Both the position numbers and the translations under genes were made by a program. From contig JAJQAP010000018.1 in NCBI GenBank assembly GCA_021203745.1, positions 1-20,925 of the forward strand: a stretch of 20,925 nucleotides of DNA, written 5' to 3'. The notes below the pieces were generated by a model, which was given only the letters and a program-made list of their open reading frames with translations, made no database searches and was not told where the DNA came from. Origin of the DNA: Coprobacillus sp. (lineage in GTDB: Bacteria > Bacillota_I > Bacilli_A > RFN20 > CAG-826). Positions 7,586 to 15,974 of this stretch are shown piece by piece. Position 1 is the stretch's first letter, and each line of letters starts with the position of its first letter.

Positions 7586-8698
7586 TCATTTATTGTATAT
7601 AGGATAAGGGACTTTTTCAAGACGGGAGGATGGAATATCACGCCTTCCCACTTTTGCCTCTTCTTTCCCATCCAGTCTGACCAGGTCTCCAGTAAAAGAG
7701 CATCTCGTGTTATTAACTAGGTATGTGCCCACGCCATACATATCGACAGGCACACCAAGTTTTGTCCATTCCCTAATTTTATCCACTCCAAAGGATGAGG
7801 AGCAGACAATTTGAACATAATCAAAGCCGTGTTTATCGAGTTCTTCTCTTAAAGCGAAGATTAATTCTTTACAAACACCATGAGGATCAAAGGAAGATGT
7901 ATCTTTATCGTCAAAGTAATGATCAATTAAGGATTTAGAAGTATCTACACGTATTGCGTGGAGTTTATGACCGAGATGTTCCGCTAATCTTAGAGCGTCA
8001 GTAATAACATCGTTATTATAATCAATGAGGGCGGTTACACCATTTTCAGGATACTCATTGTAGTATAAATCCGCAGCCTTACAAACATCGCCTCCACATA
8101 TCTCGATTAAGGCGTGAGGCATCGTTCCCATTCCTTTACCTCCCCACCACAAACCTTGGGCATCTGTGGATACTCGATTAATGCCCGCTACATAAGAAGC
8201 GTATCCATCACCTGCTTGGGTTAAATAGTCATCTTGACGATCGGCCATCGAAAAAACTGGTGTTTTTCCTGCGGCTTCTAAAATATCCCTCGTATTTGAG
8301 GCTACACAAGTTCTTCTAGTTAAGACTCCATCAATAACGGATTCAAGAAATCCAAAGTCTTCATATCGTCCAGTTACTTTTAAAACTGGCTCATTTCCAT
8401 TTATAATATCCCCGTCATTTAGGGCAACGATTACTAAATCTGCAGGGTTTTTAGCAAATGTATGTAAAATAGCAATGGCTTCGTCTACCCCACAAAGCAT
8501 CATATTGTCTTCTCTTTCAAACCACTGCATAGTGACAATATGACCAGGGTAAAGTTCTTGAACTATCTTTCTACTTCTTAAGAAATAGTTTGCGGAATAA
8601 AAACCCTCTCCAAGTTCCTTAGGGAAATTGAAGGTCTTATTGGTAAGACGAGATATCTTACCTTCTTCTTTTAATTTGATTTCTAGTTCATCCGCCAT
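7586..8698 (-). CDS. pncB: Nicotinate phosphoribosyltransferase
   Basis: Converts nicotinate and PRPP to nicotinate mononucleotide, the entry step of NAD salvage. Family features seen: FYSANYFLRSRKIV (about 33-46), TRRTCVASNTRDIL, GKGMGTMPHALIEICGGD (substrate loop with the conserved His), VTALIDYNND, HAIRVDTSKSLIDHYF, and IVCSSSFGVDKIREW followed by VDMYGVGTYLVNN. At 370 residues it is the short form common in Firmicutes and Mollicutes rather than the 490-residue form. It ends in TGA, which shows TGA is a stop in this genome. An AAAGG ribosome site sits 8 bases before the ATG, and a possible separate promoter lies just upstream. Confidence 0.92.
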   Translation of the reverse strand: MADELEIKLKEEGKISRLTNKTFNFPKELGEGFYSANYFLRSRKIVQELYPGHIVTMQWFEREDNMMLCGVDEAIAILHTFAKNPADLVIVALNDGDIINGNEPVLKVTGRYEDFGFLESVIDGVLTRRTCVASNTRDILEAAGKTPVFSMADRQDDYLTQAGDGYASYVAGINRVSTDAQGLWWGGKGMGTMPHALIEICGGDVCKAADLYYNEYPENGVTALIDYNNDVITDALRLAEHLGHKLHAIRVDTSKSLIDHYFDDKDTSSFDPHGVCKELIFALREELDKHGFDYVQIVCSSSFGVDKIREWTKLGVPVDMYGVGTYLVNNTRCSFTGDLVRLDGKEEAKVGRRDIPSSRLEKVPYPIYNK

Positions 8699-8708
8699 AA
8701 TTATTACC

Positions 8709-8727
8709 TTTGATATTATATATCAAA
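8709..8727 (-). promoter_or_regulatory. Palindromic site with TATAAT before pncB (possible internal promoter/operator)
   Basis: In the 31-base gap between trmB and pncB a perfect inverted repeat has 8-base arms (TTTGATAT / ATATCAAA, 3-base centre). On the minus strand it contains a consensus TATAAT (8720-8715). The matching -35 inside the end of trmB is weak (TTTTGC). Transcription from here would start about 10 bases before the pncB ATG, cutting into its ribosome site, so promoter use is uncertain. An operator controlling NAD salvage is an alternative reading. Confidence 0.45.
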
Positions 8728-8729
8728 AA

Positions 8730-9335
8730 TTACTTTTGCAAAACAAGACGATAGATATTTTTCTTTTCCTCTCTAAAGTTCTCTTCATATTCTGTTATCG
8801 CATCGAACTCATCGAGTTGATCATACTTAGGATTAAGATTAATAATCTTAAATGGGGATTCTCTTAAAGATTCAATCGTGAAGTTAAAGAGATCTTCATT
8901 ATCGGTTTTAAAGTATAAATGCCCATCCTTTTTTAAAACTCTGTAGTATTTTGTCATTAAATTTTGGTTAGTGAGTCTTCTTTTTGTGTGTCTTTCTTTT
9001 GGCCAGGGATCAGAGAAGTTTAAGAAGATTCCCTCCACTGTATTATCTTTCATTTCATCGATGACTTTTTCGATAAAATCAAAGTATAAAAAAGCATTTT
9101 TTAATCCTGATTCGACGATTTTTTTGCAGCACATTCCTGAAACTGTGACGTTTTTCTCTATCCCCACAAAGGTCTTATCTGGATACATTGAGGCCATATC
9201 ACAGATAAACTTACCCTTCCCTGAACCTATCTCTAAATAGTAGTCTTTCATGCCTAAAAACGCATCTTTTGATAAAGATATACTAGGATGCTCATCTAGA
9301 TAAGGTTTAGCCCAAGGTTTATATTTAGTTCTCAT
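8730..9335 (-). CDS. trmB: tRNA (guanine-N7-)-methyltransferase
   Basis: Uses SAM to methylate G46 in the variable loop of tRNAs. The 201 residues include the Rossmann SAM motif YYLEIGSGKGKFI (32-44), VGIEKN, and the diagnostic NFSDPWPKERHTKRRLT (106-122). Its length is close to the usual 210-220. The ATG overlaps the TAA of the upstream fusion gene by one base (TAATG), so translation is coupled. From memory, in Bacillus trmB also lies close to an M20 dipeptidase gene (ytjP), so the adjacency may be ancestral. Confidence 0.96.
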   Translation of the reverse strand: MRTKYKPWAKPYLDEHPSISLSKDAFLGMKDYYLEIGSGKGKFICDMASMYPDKTFVGIEKNVTVSGMCCKKIVESGLKNAFLYFDFIEKVIDEMKDNTVEGIFLNFSDPWPKERHTKRRLTNQNLMTKYYRVLKKDGHLYFKTDNEDLFNFTIESLRESPFKIINLNPKYDQLDEFDAITEYEENFREEKKNIYRLVLQK

Positions 9336-11332
9336 TAACTTATAACGTTTCCAAGTTCGATAATGCCATGCATATACATCGCCATGGCTTCAGTTAAATC
9401 TTCTTTTCTTACTCTTTCTTTATTTGAATGCATATAGGTATCGTAGTCGAGGTGCTGCATACCAAAGCATACTGTATTACTTGCTTCTTTAGCATATGTT
9501 CCGCCCCCTATTGCAAGAGGTTCAGCGGTTTTATCCTTCGTTTCTTCTTTATACACTCTTAAGAGTGTCTGAATTAGAGCACTATCTGTTGGATAGTAAA
9601 GAAGATGATCATGAAGGTCCACTTTTACCTTGAAGGGTTTTGAATTTTCAGTAATTGCGTCTAGTAGTTTATAGTAGTCGCATGTTTCAACATATCTAAA
9701 ATTAACACCCATTGTTAATTTGCCCTCTTTATACGAGATAGTGCCTACATTAAGGGTATTTTCTCCCATCTTTTCACTAGAACCATATGCTTTAAGTCCA
9801 CGACCATTTAAATCTTCATAGGATTTAATTAAATTATGCAATTTTGGATTAATCGATAAAGAATCGACGTATTTTAAAGCGATGAACGCCGCATTTACAC
9901 CTTGTTCTGGAGTGGATCCATGGGCACTTTTTCCATAGAATGTAATCGTATCAATTCCTTTATCGGAAGAAATATCATACTTAACTTTGTCTCTTTTAAA
10001 GAGAGAGATGAAATTATCGTTATGAGGCATTACCACAGTGCATGAATCAATCACTGCGTTAACTGCTTCTCCGCCAGTAATCGAGATAATTTGCGGGATA
10101 TCAATTGGGCCACTAAGAGTATAATTAACGATTCCTTTTTCTCCAAAAATAAGAGGATAATCACCATCTGGAGTAAAGCCAATTGTAGGTTGACTTTTAC
10201 CGAGAGAATCAAAGTAGTATTTCATCTCACTACAACCTCTTTCTTCGTTGCCTCCCACTAAAAGTCTAATTGTATAATCACCATATAAGTTATTGTCTTT
10301 GATTGCTTTTAAAGCGTAGTAAGCGGCCATTGTTGGTCCTTTATCATCGCTTACTCCTCTTCCATATAAAACACCATCAACTTCTTTAACAGTAAATGGA
10401 TCGGATGTCCAACCCTTTCCAGTAGGGACAGTATCACAATGAGAAAGAATGGTGACATTTTTATCTTTCCCTTCATTAAAAAGTATCTCCACTATCTGAT
10501 TCCCATAGTTTGTCGCGCTGAATCCGTCTTTTGTAGCGAGTTCACATATAAAGTTAAGGGCGTTAGTCACTCCATCGCCATATGGTTTTTCTTTTGTTAC
10601 ACTGCTTTCATCATAAACAGAGTTAATGGCCACAAACTTTGTAAGATTTGTAAAAAGGGAATCCTCGTAAGGTTTAGTCATCTTTGTGTATTGGCTTGTT
10701 TTGATCTTTCTAAGATTCTTTTCTTTTGTAATTGCCATAATATTTTTGTCTCCTTTTATTCCAAATGAGAGTGCTATTGTTACCGCGGGACTAATAACTG
10801 TCGCACTTACAATTTCAATCAGTCCATTAATCGTAAATATAGTGCCAATAACTGCTATATATCCACCACTATATTTTGCTAGCCATAGATATTCAACAAG
10901 GTAGTACGCTGTAAGTGTACATGCTGAATGAAATAATGTTAATACAGGAACCGCTATAATAGCAACAACATATTTTACACTCTTTGAAGGAATTTTTCTA
11001 ATTCCTTCAAAACTAAACCCTGCCGCTAGTCCAAATAGGAGTCTTGGTAAAACTGAAACTAGGGGGTTAATAAAGTCAACATCGGCAACAGACATTGGCA
11101 TAGTCGCGGCTTTAATAAGCGAAAACACACCGAAAGCAAGTCCTGTAACAAGACCGTCTTGCCAGCCAAACGCCATCGAACAAACGATCACCACGATATG
11201 AACTGTGGTAAATGAAATAGTACCACCGATAGTGATATAACCGATGTATGGCACAAAAGTCATGATGACAATTAAAGCAATTTCCATTGCAAAACGAGTC
11301 ATCATGTGGATGATTTTAGAGTTCTTTGACAT
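9335..11332 (-). CDS. Fusion: ECF transporter S-component-like membrane domain + PepV/Sapep-type M20 dipeptidase
   Basis: The 665 residues form two distinct parts in one frame. Residues 1-195 are hydrophobic, with about six membrane segments, like an ECF-transporter substrate-binding (S) subunit (TIGGTISFTTVHIVVIV, GWQDGLVTGLAFG, ISPAVTIAL). Residues 218-665 are a PepV-like metallodipeptidase with every metal or catalytic position: H298-x-D300 (LSHCDTVP), D329 (GRGVSDDKGP), E363-E364 (GGNEERG), D389 (FTPDGDYP) and a C-terminal His near 635 (YMHSNKER). M20/PepV enzymes cleave dipeptides, including beta-Ala and D-Ala types. The ATG overlaps coaX by 17 bases; trmB follows with a TAATG overlap. 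An internal ATG at 10738 (codon 199) has an AAAGGAG 11 bases upstream, so a separate soluble peptidase may also be made. The transported substrate is unknown. Confidence 0.82.
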   Translation of the reverse strand: MSKNSKIIHMMTRFAMEIALIVIMTFVPYIGYITIGGTISFTTVHIVVIVCSMAFGWQDGLVTGLAFGVFSLIKAATMPMSVADVDFINPLVSVLPRLLFGLAAGFSFEGIRKIPSKSVKYVVAIIAVPVLTLFHSACTLTAYYLVEYLWLAKYSGGYIAVIGTIFTINGLIEIVSATVISPAVTIALSFGIKGDKNIMAITKEKNLRKIKTSQYTKMTKPYEDSLFTNLTKFVAINSVYDESSVTKEKPYGDGVTNALNFICELATKDGFSATNYGNQIVEILFNEGKDKNVTILSHCDTVPTGKGWTSDPFTVKEVDGVLYGRGVSDDKGPTMAAYYALKAIKDNNLYGDYTIRLLVGGNEERGCSEMKYYFDSLGKSQPTIGFTPDGDYPLIFGEKGIVNYTLSGPIDIPQIISITGGEAVNAVIDSCTVVMPHNDNFISLFKRDKVKYDISSDKGIDTITFYGKSAHGSTPEQGVNAAFIALKYVDSLSINPKLHNLIKSYEDLNGRGLKAYGSSEKMGENTLNVGTISYKEGKLTMGVNFRYVETCDYYKLLDAITENSKPFKVKVDLHDHLLYYPTDSALIQTLLRVYKEETKDKTAEPLAIGGGTYAKEASNTVCFGMQHLDYDTYMHSNKERVRKEDLTEAMAMYMHGIIELGNVIS

Positions 11333-12071
11333 TTTTATTAATTAGCTCGTTAAGTCCTTTAAGTAATAGATCTTCGTCATAGATATAGCTATCAGGTAGT
11401 AAATCTTTGACGAGATTTGCGCATCCCCCAGTTAAGATAACATTAAACTTTACTCCTAACTCCTCTTCATAACGGCTTACTAAACCTTTAATCATTTCAG
11501 CGTGCCCATAAATTAAACCATTATTAATACAATCATTGGTGTTTTTGGCGATGAATGATTTTGGTTTTGTTAAACCCACTTCTGGGAGTAATGTGGTGCT
11601 ATTTTTTAAAAACGTAGCCCCAGATACGAGTCCAGGAGTGATCAGAGCGCTTCTAAAAGATGAGTCTTCTTCTAGGCATAAAATCTTACTTGCAGTGCCT
11701 AGGTCTACAACAAGAAGCGGTAAAGGGTATTCCTTTTTTGCCCCAACGAGATCTGCAATTAAATCATTACCTATTTCTAAAGGGTTATCGGTTTTAATTA
11801 AAATCCCCGTTTTTAAACCCGCACCAATGGTAAGGATATCCACTCCATATAAAAATGATAGTGCTTCCTTTAAATTATAATTTAAAGAAGGTACTACACT
11901 AGATAGGATAATATGGGTGATACCAGTAAATTTAAATGCTTGTAAACTCGATATAAACTCACTACTTGTGCCGTTTACATTGGTTCTAATCTTTTCTTTT
12001 CTAAGAAGGGAGTCACCATTAAAGACCCCAAGAACAATTGTGGAGTTACCCACATCAACACATAAATTCAT
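11316..12071 (-). CDS. coaX: Type III pantothenate kinase
   Basis: Phosphorylates pantothenate with ATP, the first step of coenzyme A synthesis; this family is insensitive to CoA feedback. The 251 residues show the ASKHA-fold phosphate motif CVDVGNSTIVLGVF (4-17), the EIGNDLIADLVGA segment (99-111, where most relatives have GADR, so Arg is replaced by Leu), VVDLGTASK (121-129) and PGLVSGATFL (146-155). A strong ribosome site AGGAGG precedes the ATG after a 47-base gap from leuS. The overlap with the following S-component/peptidase gene suggests linked function, possibly uptake or recovery of a pantothenate precursor. Confidence 0.92.
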   Translation of the reverse strand: MNLCVDVGNSTIVLGVFNGDSLLRKEKIRTNVNGTSSEFISSLQAFKFTGITHIILSSVVPSLNYNLKEALSFLYGVDILTIGAGLKTGILIKTDNPLEIGNDLIADLVGAKKEYPLPLLVVDLGTASKILCLEEDSSFRSALITPGLVSGATFLKNSTTLLPEVGLTKPKSFIAKNTNDCINNGLIYGHAEMIKGLVSRYEEELGVKFNVILTGGCANLVKDLLPDSYIYDEDLLLKGLNELINKNVKEL

Positions 12072-12118
12072 TATTAATTCCTCCTGCTACAGCCCACAAG
12101 GGTGCCATGCCTACTAAA

Positions 12119-14518
12119 TTAAATAACTATATTGACAATCTTATTTTTGATTGCGATAACCTTTTTTATCGTTTCTCCTTCTAAGTGTCTAGATACATTA
12201 TCACACTTTAAGGCTAACTCTTTAAGTGTTTCTTCATCTGTATCTTTTGCCACTTCAAATGTATCTCTTAATTTGCCGTTAATAGAAACAGCAATTTTGA
12301 CAGTGTCTAAAATTATCTTAGATTCGTCGTATTCTGGCCATGGTTCATAGGTGATTAAGTCAGAGTGACCCATTATAGACCAAAGCTCTTCACCAAGGAA
12401 TGGGCAAATACAATCAAGCATCTTAATAAAACCTAAAAGATACTCAATATAAAGAGAATCCGCTTTATAAAATTCATTAGTGAGTATCATTAACTGACTA
12501 ATTGCGGTGTTAAACTGCAAGGATTCAAAATCATTTGTGACCTTTTTTACTGTGTAATTATAAATGTAGTCAAGTTTATGATCGTTTTCTTTACTAAATT
12601 TAGAGGTATATTCACTTTCGGTGAAGAGTCGATACACCCTATCAAGATATCGTTTAGCCCCGTCTAGTCCGGTATCGCTCCAGGGAAGCGAGTCTTCAAG
12701 AGGTCCCATAAACATCTCGTAGAGTCTAAGAGCATCCGCCCCATACTTAGCCACACAATCATCAGGATTAATGACATTACCTCTTGATTTAGACATCTTT
12801 TCTCCGTTAGATCCAAGGATCATTCCTTGATGATAAAGTTTCTGGAATGGTTCCTTACAAGAGACTAGGCCTAAATCATAAAGGAACTTATGATAGAATC
12901 TAGCGTAGAGTAGATGCAATACTGCGTGTTCACTACCCCCGATATATAAATCCACAGGAAGCCAATGATCGAGGAGTTTTTTAGAGGCAATTTCTTTATC
13001 GTTATGTGGATCAATATAACGAATATAGTACCAACAAGAACCCGCCCATTGAGGCATAGTATTTGTTTCTCTTAGTCCTTTTTTACCATCAATCGTGACG
13101 TTTACCCATTCAGTAGCGTTAATTAAAGGAGATTCTCCTGTTCCTGATGGTTTGTAATCTTTTAAAGGTGGGAGTGTCAATGGGAGTTCATCCTCACTTA
13201 AAGGCATTGTAGTCCCATCTTCAAAGTTAATAATAGGAATCGGTTCTCCCCAATAACGTTGACGAGAGAAAAGCCAATCTCTAAGTCTATAGGATGTTTC
13301 TCTTTTTCCAGTTCCTTCTTTTTCAAGTTTAGAGATTATTGCTTCTTTTGCCTCTTTTATATTTAGGCCATTAGCAATATCGCTGTTTATATGTTTAGCA
13401 TCGCTCGTCATAGCCGTTTCAGAGATGTCCCCTTCAAGCACTTGAATCATAGGAAGATTGTATTTTCTCGCAAATTCATAGTCTCGGTCGTCGTGTGCAG
13501 GGACCGCCATAACAGCGCCTTTCCCATAGGTTGCTAAAACATAATCCGCAATATAAATAGGGACTTCTTTACCATTGATTGGGTTTATCGCATAAGATCC
13601 AGTAAAGACACCTGTTTTATCTTTATTGAGCTCTGTTCGATCCATATCTGATTTTGTGGAAACTAGGTCAATATATGCTTTTACTTCTTTTTCTTTGTCT
13701 TTTGTGGTGATTTTTTCGACAAGTGGGTGCTCTGGAGCAAGACAACAATATGTACATCCATAAAGCGTGTCTACCCTTGTAGTAAAGATATCAAAGGATA
13801 AATCACTATCTTTTACCTTGAAGGTAACGACCGCTCCTTCACTCTTTCCAATCCAATTTCTTTGCATTTCTACAGTGGAGGCTGGCCAATCAAGGGAATT
13901 TAGGTCTTCTAGTAGTCTATCTGCGTATTTTGTTATTTTTAAAACCCATTGACGCATTGGTTTACGAATAACAGGGAAATCACCAACTTCGCTTTTTCCG
14001 TTAATTACCTCTTCGTTTGCAAGCACTGTTCCAAGTTCTGGGCAGAAATTAACAGGTCGATAGTCAACATAAGCGAGGTCATTATCATACATCTTTAAGA
14101 AAATCCATTGTGTCCACTTATAATAATCAGGGTCAGTTGTACTTATTTCTTTATCCCAGTCATAAGAAAAACCTAGCATATTTATTTGACGCTTAAAATT
14201 TGCAATGTTTTCTTTAGTAAACTCTTCAGGAGAGTTATTTGTTTTTATCGCGTATTGTTCGGCAGGTAGTCCAAAAGCATCCCATCCCATTGGATGTAAG
14301 ACATTATACCCTTGCATTCTTTTCATTCTCGCGATGATATCAGAAGCAGTGTAGCCTTCAGGATGACCGACGTGGAGTCCTTGTCCGCTTGGATAAGGAA
14401 ACATATCAAGAACATAATATTTAGGTTTAGAAAAATCGGAGGTATCGCAAAAATATGCTTTTTTATCCTGCCATACACTCGCCCACTTTTTCTCTATGTT
14501 TTTAAAGTCGTATCCCAT
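12119..14518 (-). CDS. leuS: Leucyl-tRNA synthetase
   Basis: Class I synthetase that charges tRNA-Leu and hydrolyses mischarged products. From the chosen start it has 799 residues: PYPSGQGLHVGHPEGY (HIGH site 49-52), the CP1 editing domain (about 220-410) with TTRVDTLYG and AVPAHDDRDYEFA (editing aspartate), the WAGSCWYYIRY region, GEKMSKSRGNVI (KMSKS about 573-577) and a C-terminal anticodon domain. An ATG at 14551 is also in frame but lies inside glgA; the ATG at 14518 has AAAAAGG 7 bases upstream and begins MGYDF, the family start. It follows the glgA stop by 13 bases. No T-box leader is present in that gap. Confidence 0.96.
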   Translation of the reverse strand: MGYDFKNIEKKWASVWQDKKAYFCDTSDFSKPKYYVLDMFPYPSGQGLHVGHPEGYTASDIIARMKRMQGYNVLHPMGWDAFGLPAEQYAIKTNNSPEEFTKENIANFKRQINMLGFSYDWDKEISTTDPDYYKWTQWIFLKMYDNDLAYVDYRPVNFCPELGTVLANEEVINGKSEVGDFPVIRKPMRQWVLKITKYADRLLEDLNSLDWPASTVEMQRNWIGKSEGAVVTFKVKDSDLSFDIFTTRVDTLYGCTYCCLAPEHPLVEKITTKDKEKEVKAYIDLVSTKSDMDRTELNKDKTGVFTGSYAINPINGKEVPIYIADYVLATYGKGAVMAVPAHDDRDYEFARKYNLPMIQVLEGDISETAMTSDAKHINSDIANGLNIKEAKEAIISKLEKEGTGKRETSYRLRDWLFSRQRYWGEPIPIINFEDGTTMPLSEDELPLTLPPLKDYKPSGTGESPLINATEWVNVTIDGKKGLRETNTMPQWAGSCWYYIRYIDPHNDKEIASKKLLDHWLPVDLYIGGSEHAVLHLLYARFYHKFLYDLGLVSCKEPFQKLYHQGMILGSNGEKMSKSRGNVINPDDCVAKYGADALRLYEMFMGPLEDSLPWSDTGLDGAKRYLDRVYRLFTESEYTSKFSKENDHKLDYIYNYTVKKVTNDFESLQFNTAISQLMILTNEFYKADSLYIEYLLGFIKMLDCICPFLGEELWSIMGHSDLITYEPWPEYDESKIILDTVKIAVSINGKLRDTFEVAKDTDEETLKELALKCDNVSRHLEGETIKKVIAIKNKIVNIVI

Positions 14519-14531
14519 AATTAAACCTTTT

Positions 14532-15974
14532 TTATTTATCTTCTGGCACAAGAGAATGATAAACTTCTAGATATTTTAACGCCGATTTGCGCCAAGAATT
14601 GTCTGTTTCCATCGCGTTTTTCATTAATTTTTTACGTGTTTCTAAGTTAAACCAGGTTTCGTAAGCATAATCTGCTGTTTTTACCGCTTCCGCTGGATCA
14701 TAATCGTCAAATCCAAAACCATTTGCCTTGTCCTCGTTATTCCCGTCAAAGCAAATAACACTATCTTTTAAGCCACCGGTTCTTCTAACAATTGGTAAAG
14801 AACCATAACGCTGGGCTATCATTTGCCCAATCCCACATGGTTCAAAAAGAGAAGGCATTAAAAATAGGTCTGATGCCGCGTAAATTTTATGGGCTAGGTC
14901 ATCGTTATAACCGATATATATACCCACTGTATCAGGATAGGTTGCTCTTAGTTTTTCTAGCTGCTGTTCAATTTGATACTCGCCACTTCCTAAAATGCAT
15001 AAGTTACATCCTTTATTTGCGAGCTCATATGCCATAGCAAAGATAAGATCTGTTCCTTTTTGCCAAGTTAAACGTGAGACAAGACCAACAAGTGGTTTAC
15101 CTGTATCTTTTAGATGCATGCTATGTAAAAGTGCGGCTTTATTTTTATCTTTCCCACTCTTAAAGTCACTAACTGAGTAAGGGATATAGATATAATCATC
15201 GGTTTCTGGGTTAAACTCTAGATAATCCACACCATTTAATATTCCTGTAAAGTCCCATTCTCTAAGTCTTAATATTGAGTCTAGTCCTTTCCCTCCATCA
15301 TTAGTGAGTAGTTCTTGGGCGTGTGTTGGACTAACAGTAATAATTTTATCAGCGTATACAATTGCGCTTTTAAGGGTGGACACTTGATCATTAAATCTTA
15401 CTTTACCGGAATCATATAAAGAATCAGGGAGTCCATAGAAGTCCCCTAAAATAGTTTTTGGGAAGAGTCCTTGGAAAGCGGGGTTATGAATCGTTAAAAT
15501 GCTCTTTGTGTCTTTTAAGAATTCATTTTGACTCTCTTTTTCTTTGAGTAAAACTGGTAGCATACCTGCTTGCCAATCATGGACATGGACGATATCTGGT
15601 TTAAAGTCGATGTTTTCAAATAGTGCCGTCGCGGCGAGAGTAAAAAACGCAAATCTTTCTCCGTCATCATACTCTCCATACATCACACGTCGACCAAAAT
15701 AATGGTCATTTGCGATTAAATAATATGTAATTCCATCAACATATGTTCGATAAATCGTCGCTTTTTCTTTTCTCCAAGACATAGAGACAAAGTAAGAAGT
15801 AACCTCACCAGGCAAAGTATCAAGTTTATCTTTTATTGAAGAATAAAAAGGAAGGACGATAATAACATCCTGCCCAAGAACAGTTAATTCTTTTGCAAGA
15901 GAATAAACGACATCTCCTAGTCCACCGGTTTTAGCAAACGGATTGGCTTCACTTGCCACCATCGCAATTTTCAT
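14532..15974 (-). CDS. glgA: Glycogen synthase (ADP-glucose)
   Basis: Transfers glucose from ADP-glucose to the growing alpha-1,4-glucan. The 480 residues have the GT5 pattern: MKIAMVASEANPFAKTGGLGDVVYSL (substrate-binding KTGGL at 15-19), HVHDWQAG, LTIHNPAFQGLFP, ITVSPTHAQEL, NGVDYLEFNPETD, LVSRLTWQKGTDL and LFEPCGIGQMIAQRYGSLPIVRRTGGL near the C terminus. Its ATG overlaps the glgD stop by one base (TAATG). It is the third gene of glgC-glgD-glgA; no branching enzyme or phosphorylase lies in the window. Confidence 0.96.
   Translation of the reverse strand: MKIAMVASEANPFAKTGGLGDVVYSLAKELTVLGQDVIIVLPFYSSIKDKLDTLPGEVTSYFVSMSWRKEKATIYRTYVDGITYYLIANDHYFGRRVMYGEYDDGERFAFFTLAATALFENIDFKPDIVHVHDWQAGMLPVLLKEKESQNEFLKDTKSILTIHNPAFQGLFPKTILGDFYGLPDSLYDSGKVRFNDQVSTLKSAIVYADKIITVSPTHAQELLTNDGGKGLDSILRLREWDFTGILNGVDYLEFNPETDDYIYIPYSVSDFKSGKDKNKAALLHSMHLKDTGKPLVGLVSRLTWQKGTDLIFAMAYELANKGCNLCILGSGEYQIEQQLEKLRATYPDTVGIYIGYNDDLAHKIYAASDLFLMPSLFEPCGIGQMIAQRYGSLPIVRRTGGLKDSVICFDGNNEDKANGFGFDDYDPAEAVKTADYAYETWFNLETRKKLMKNAMETDNSWRKSALKYLEVYHSLVPEDK

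Noticed and set aside
10439..10768. 109-residue plus-strand reading frame inside the fusion gene
   Set aside because: Antisense to the intact M20 domain and its membrane junction, no ribosome site, composition typical of a shadow frame.
12072..12118. Possible terminator or regulatory hairpin between leuS and coaX
   Set aside because: Only a CCC/GGG stem of three pairs with no T run; the gap otherwise holds just the coaX ribosome site.
14519..14531. T-box or other leader before leuS (and likewise before tyrS)
   Set aside because: The gaps are 13 and 11 bases, far too short for a T-box.
12119..14551. Upstream start for leuS at 14551
   Set aside because: It begins inside glgA without a ribosome site; MGYDF at 14518 has AAAAAGG upstream and matches the family start.
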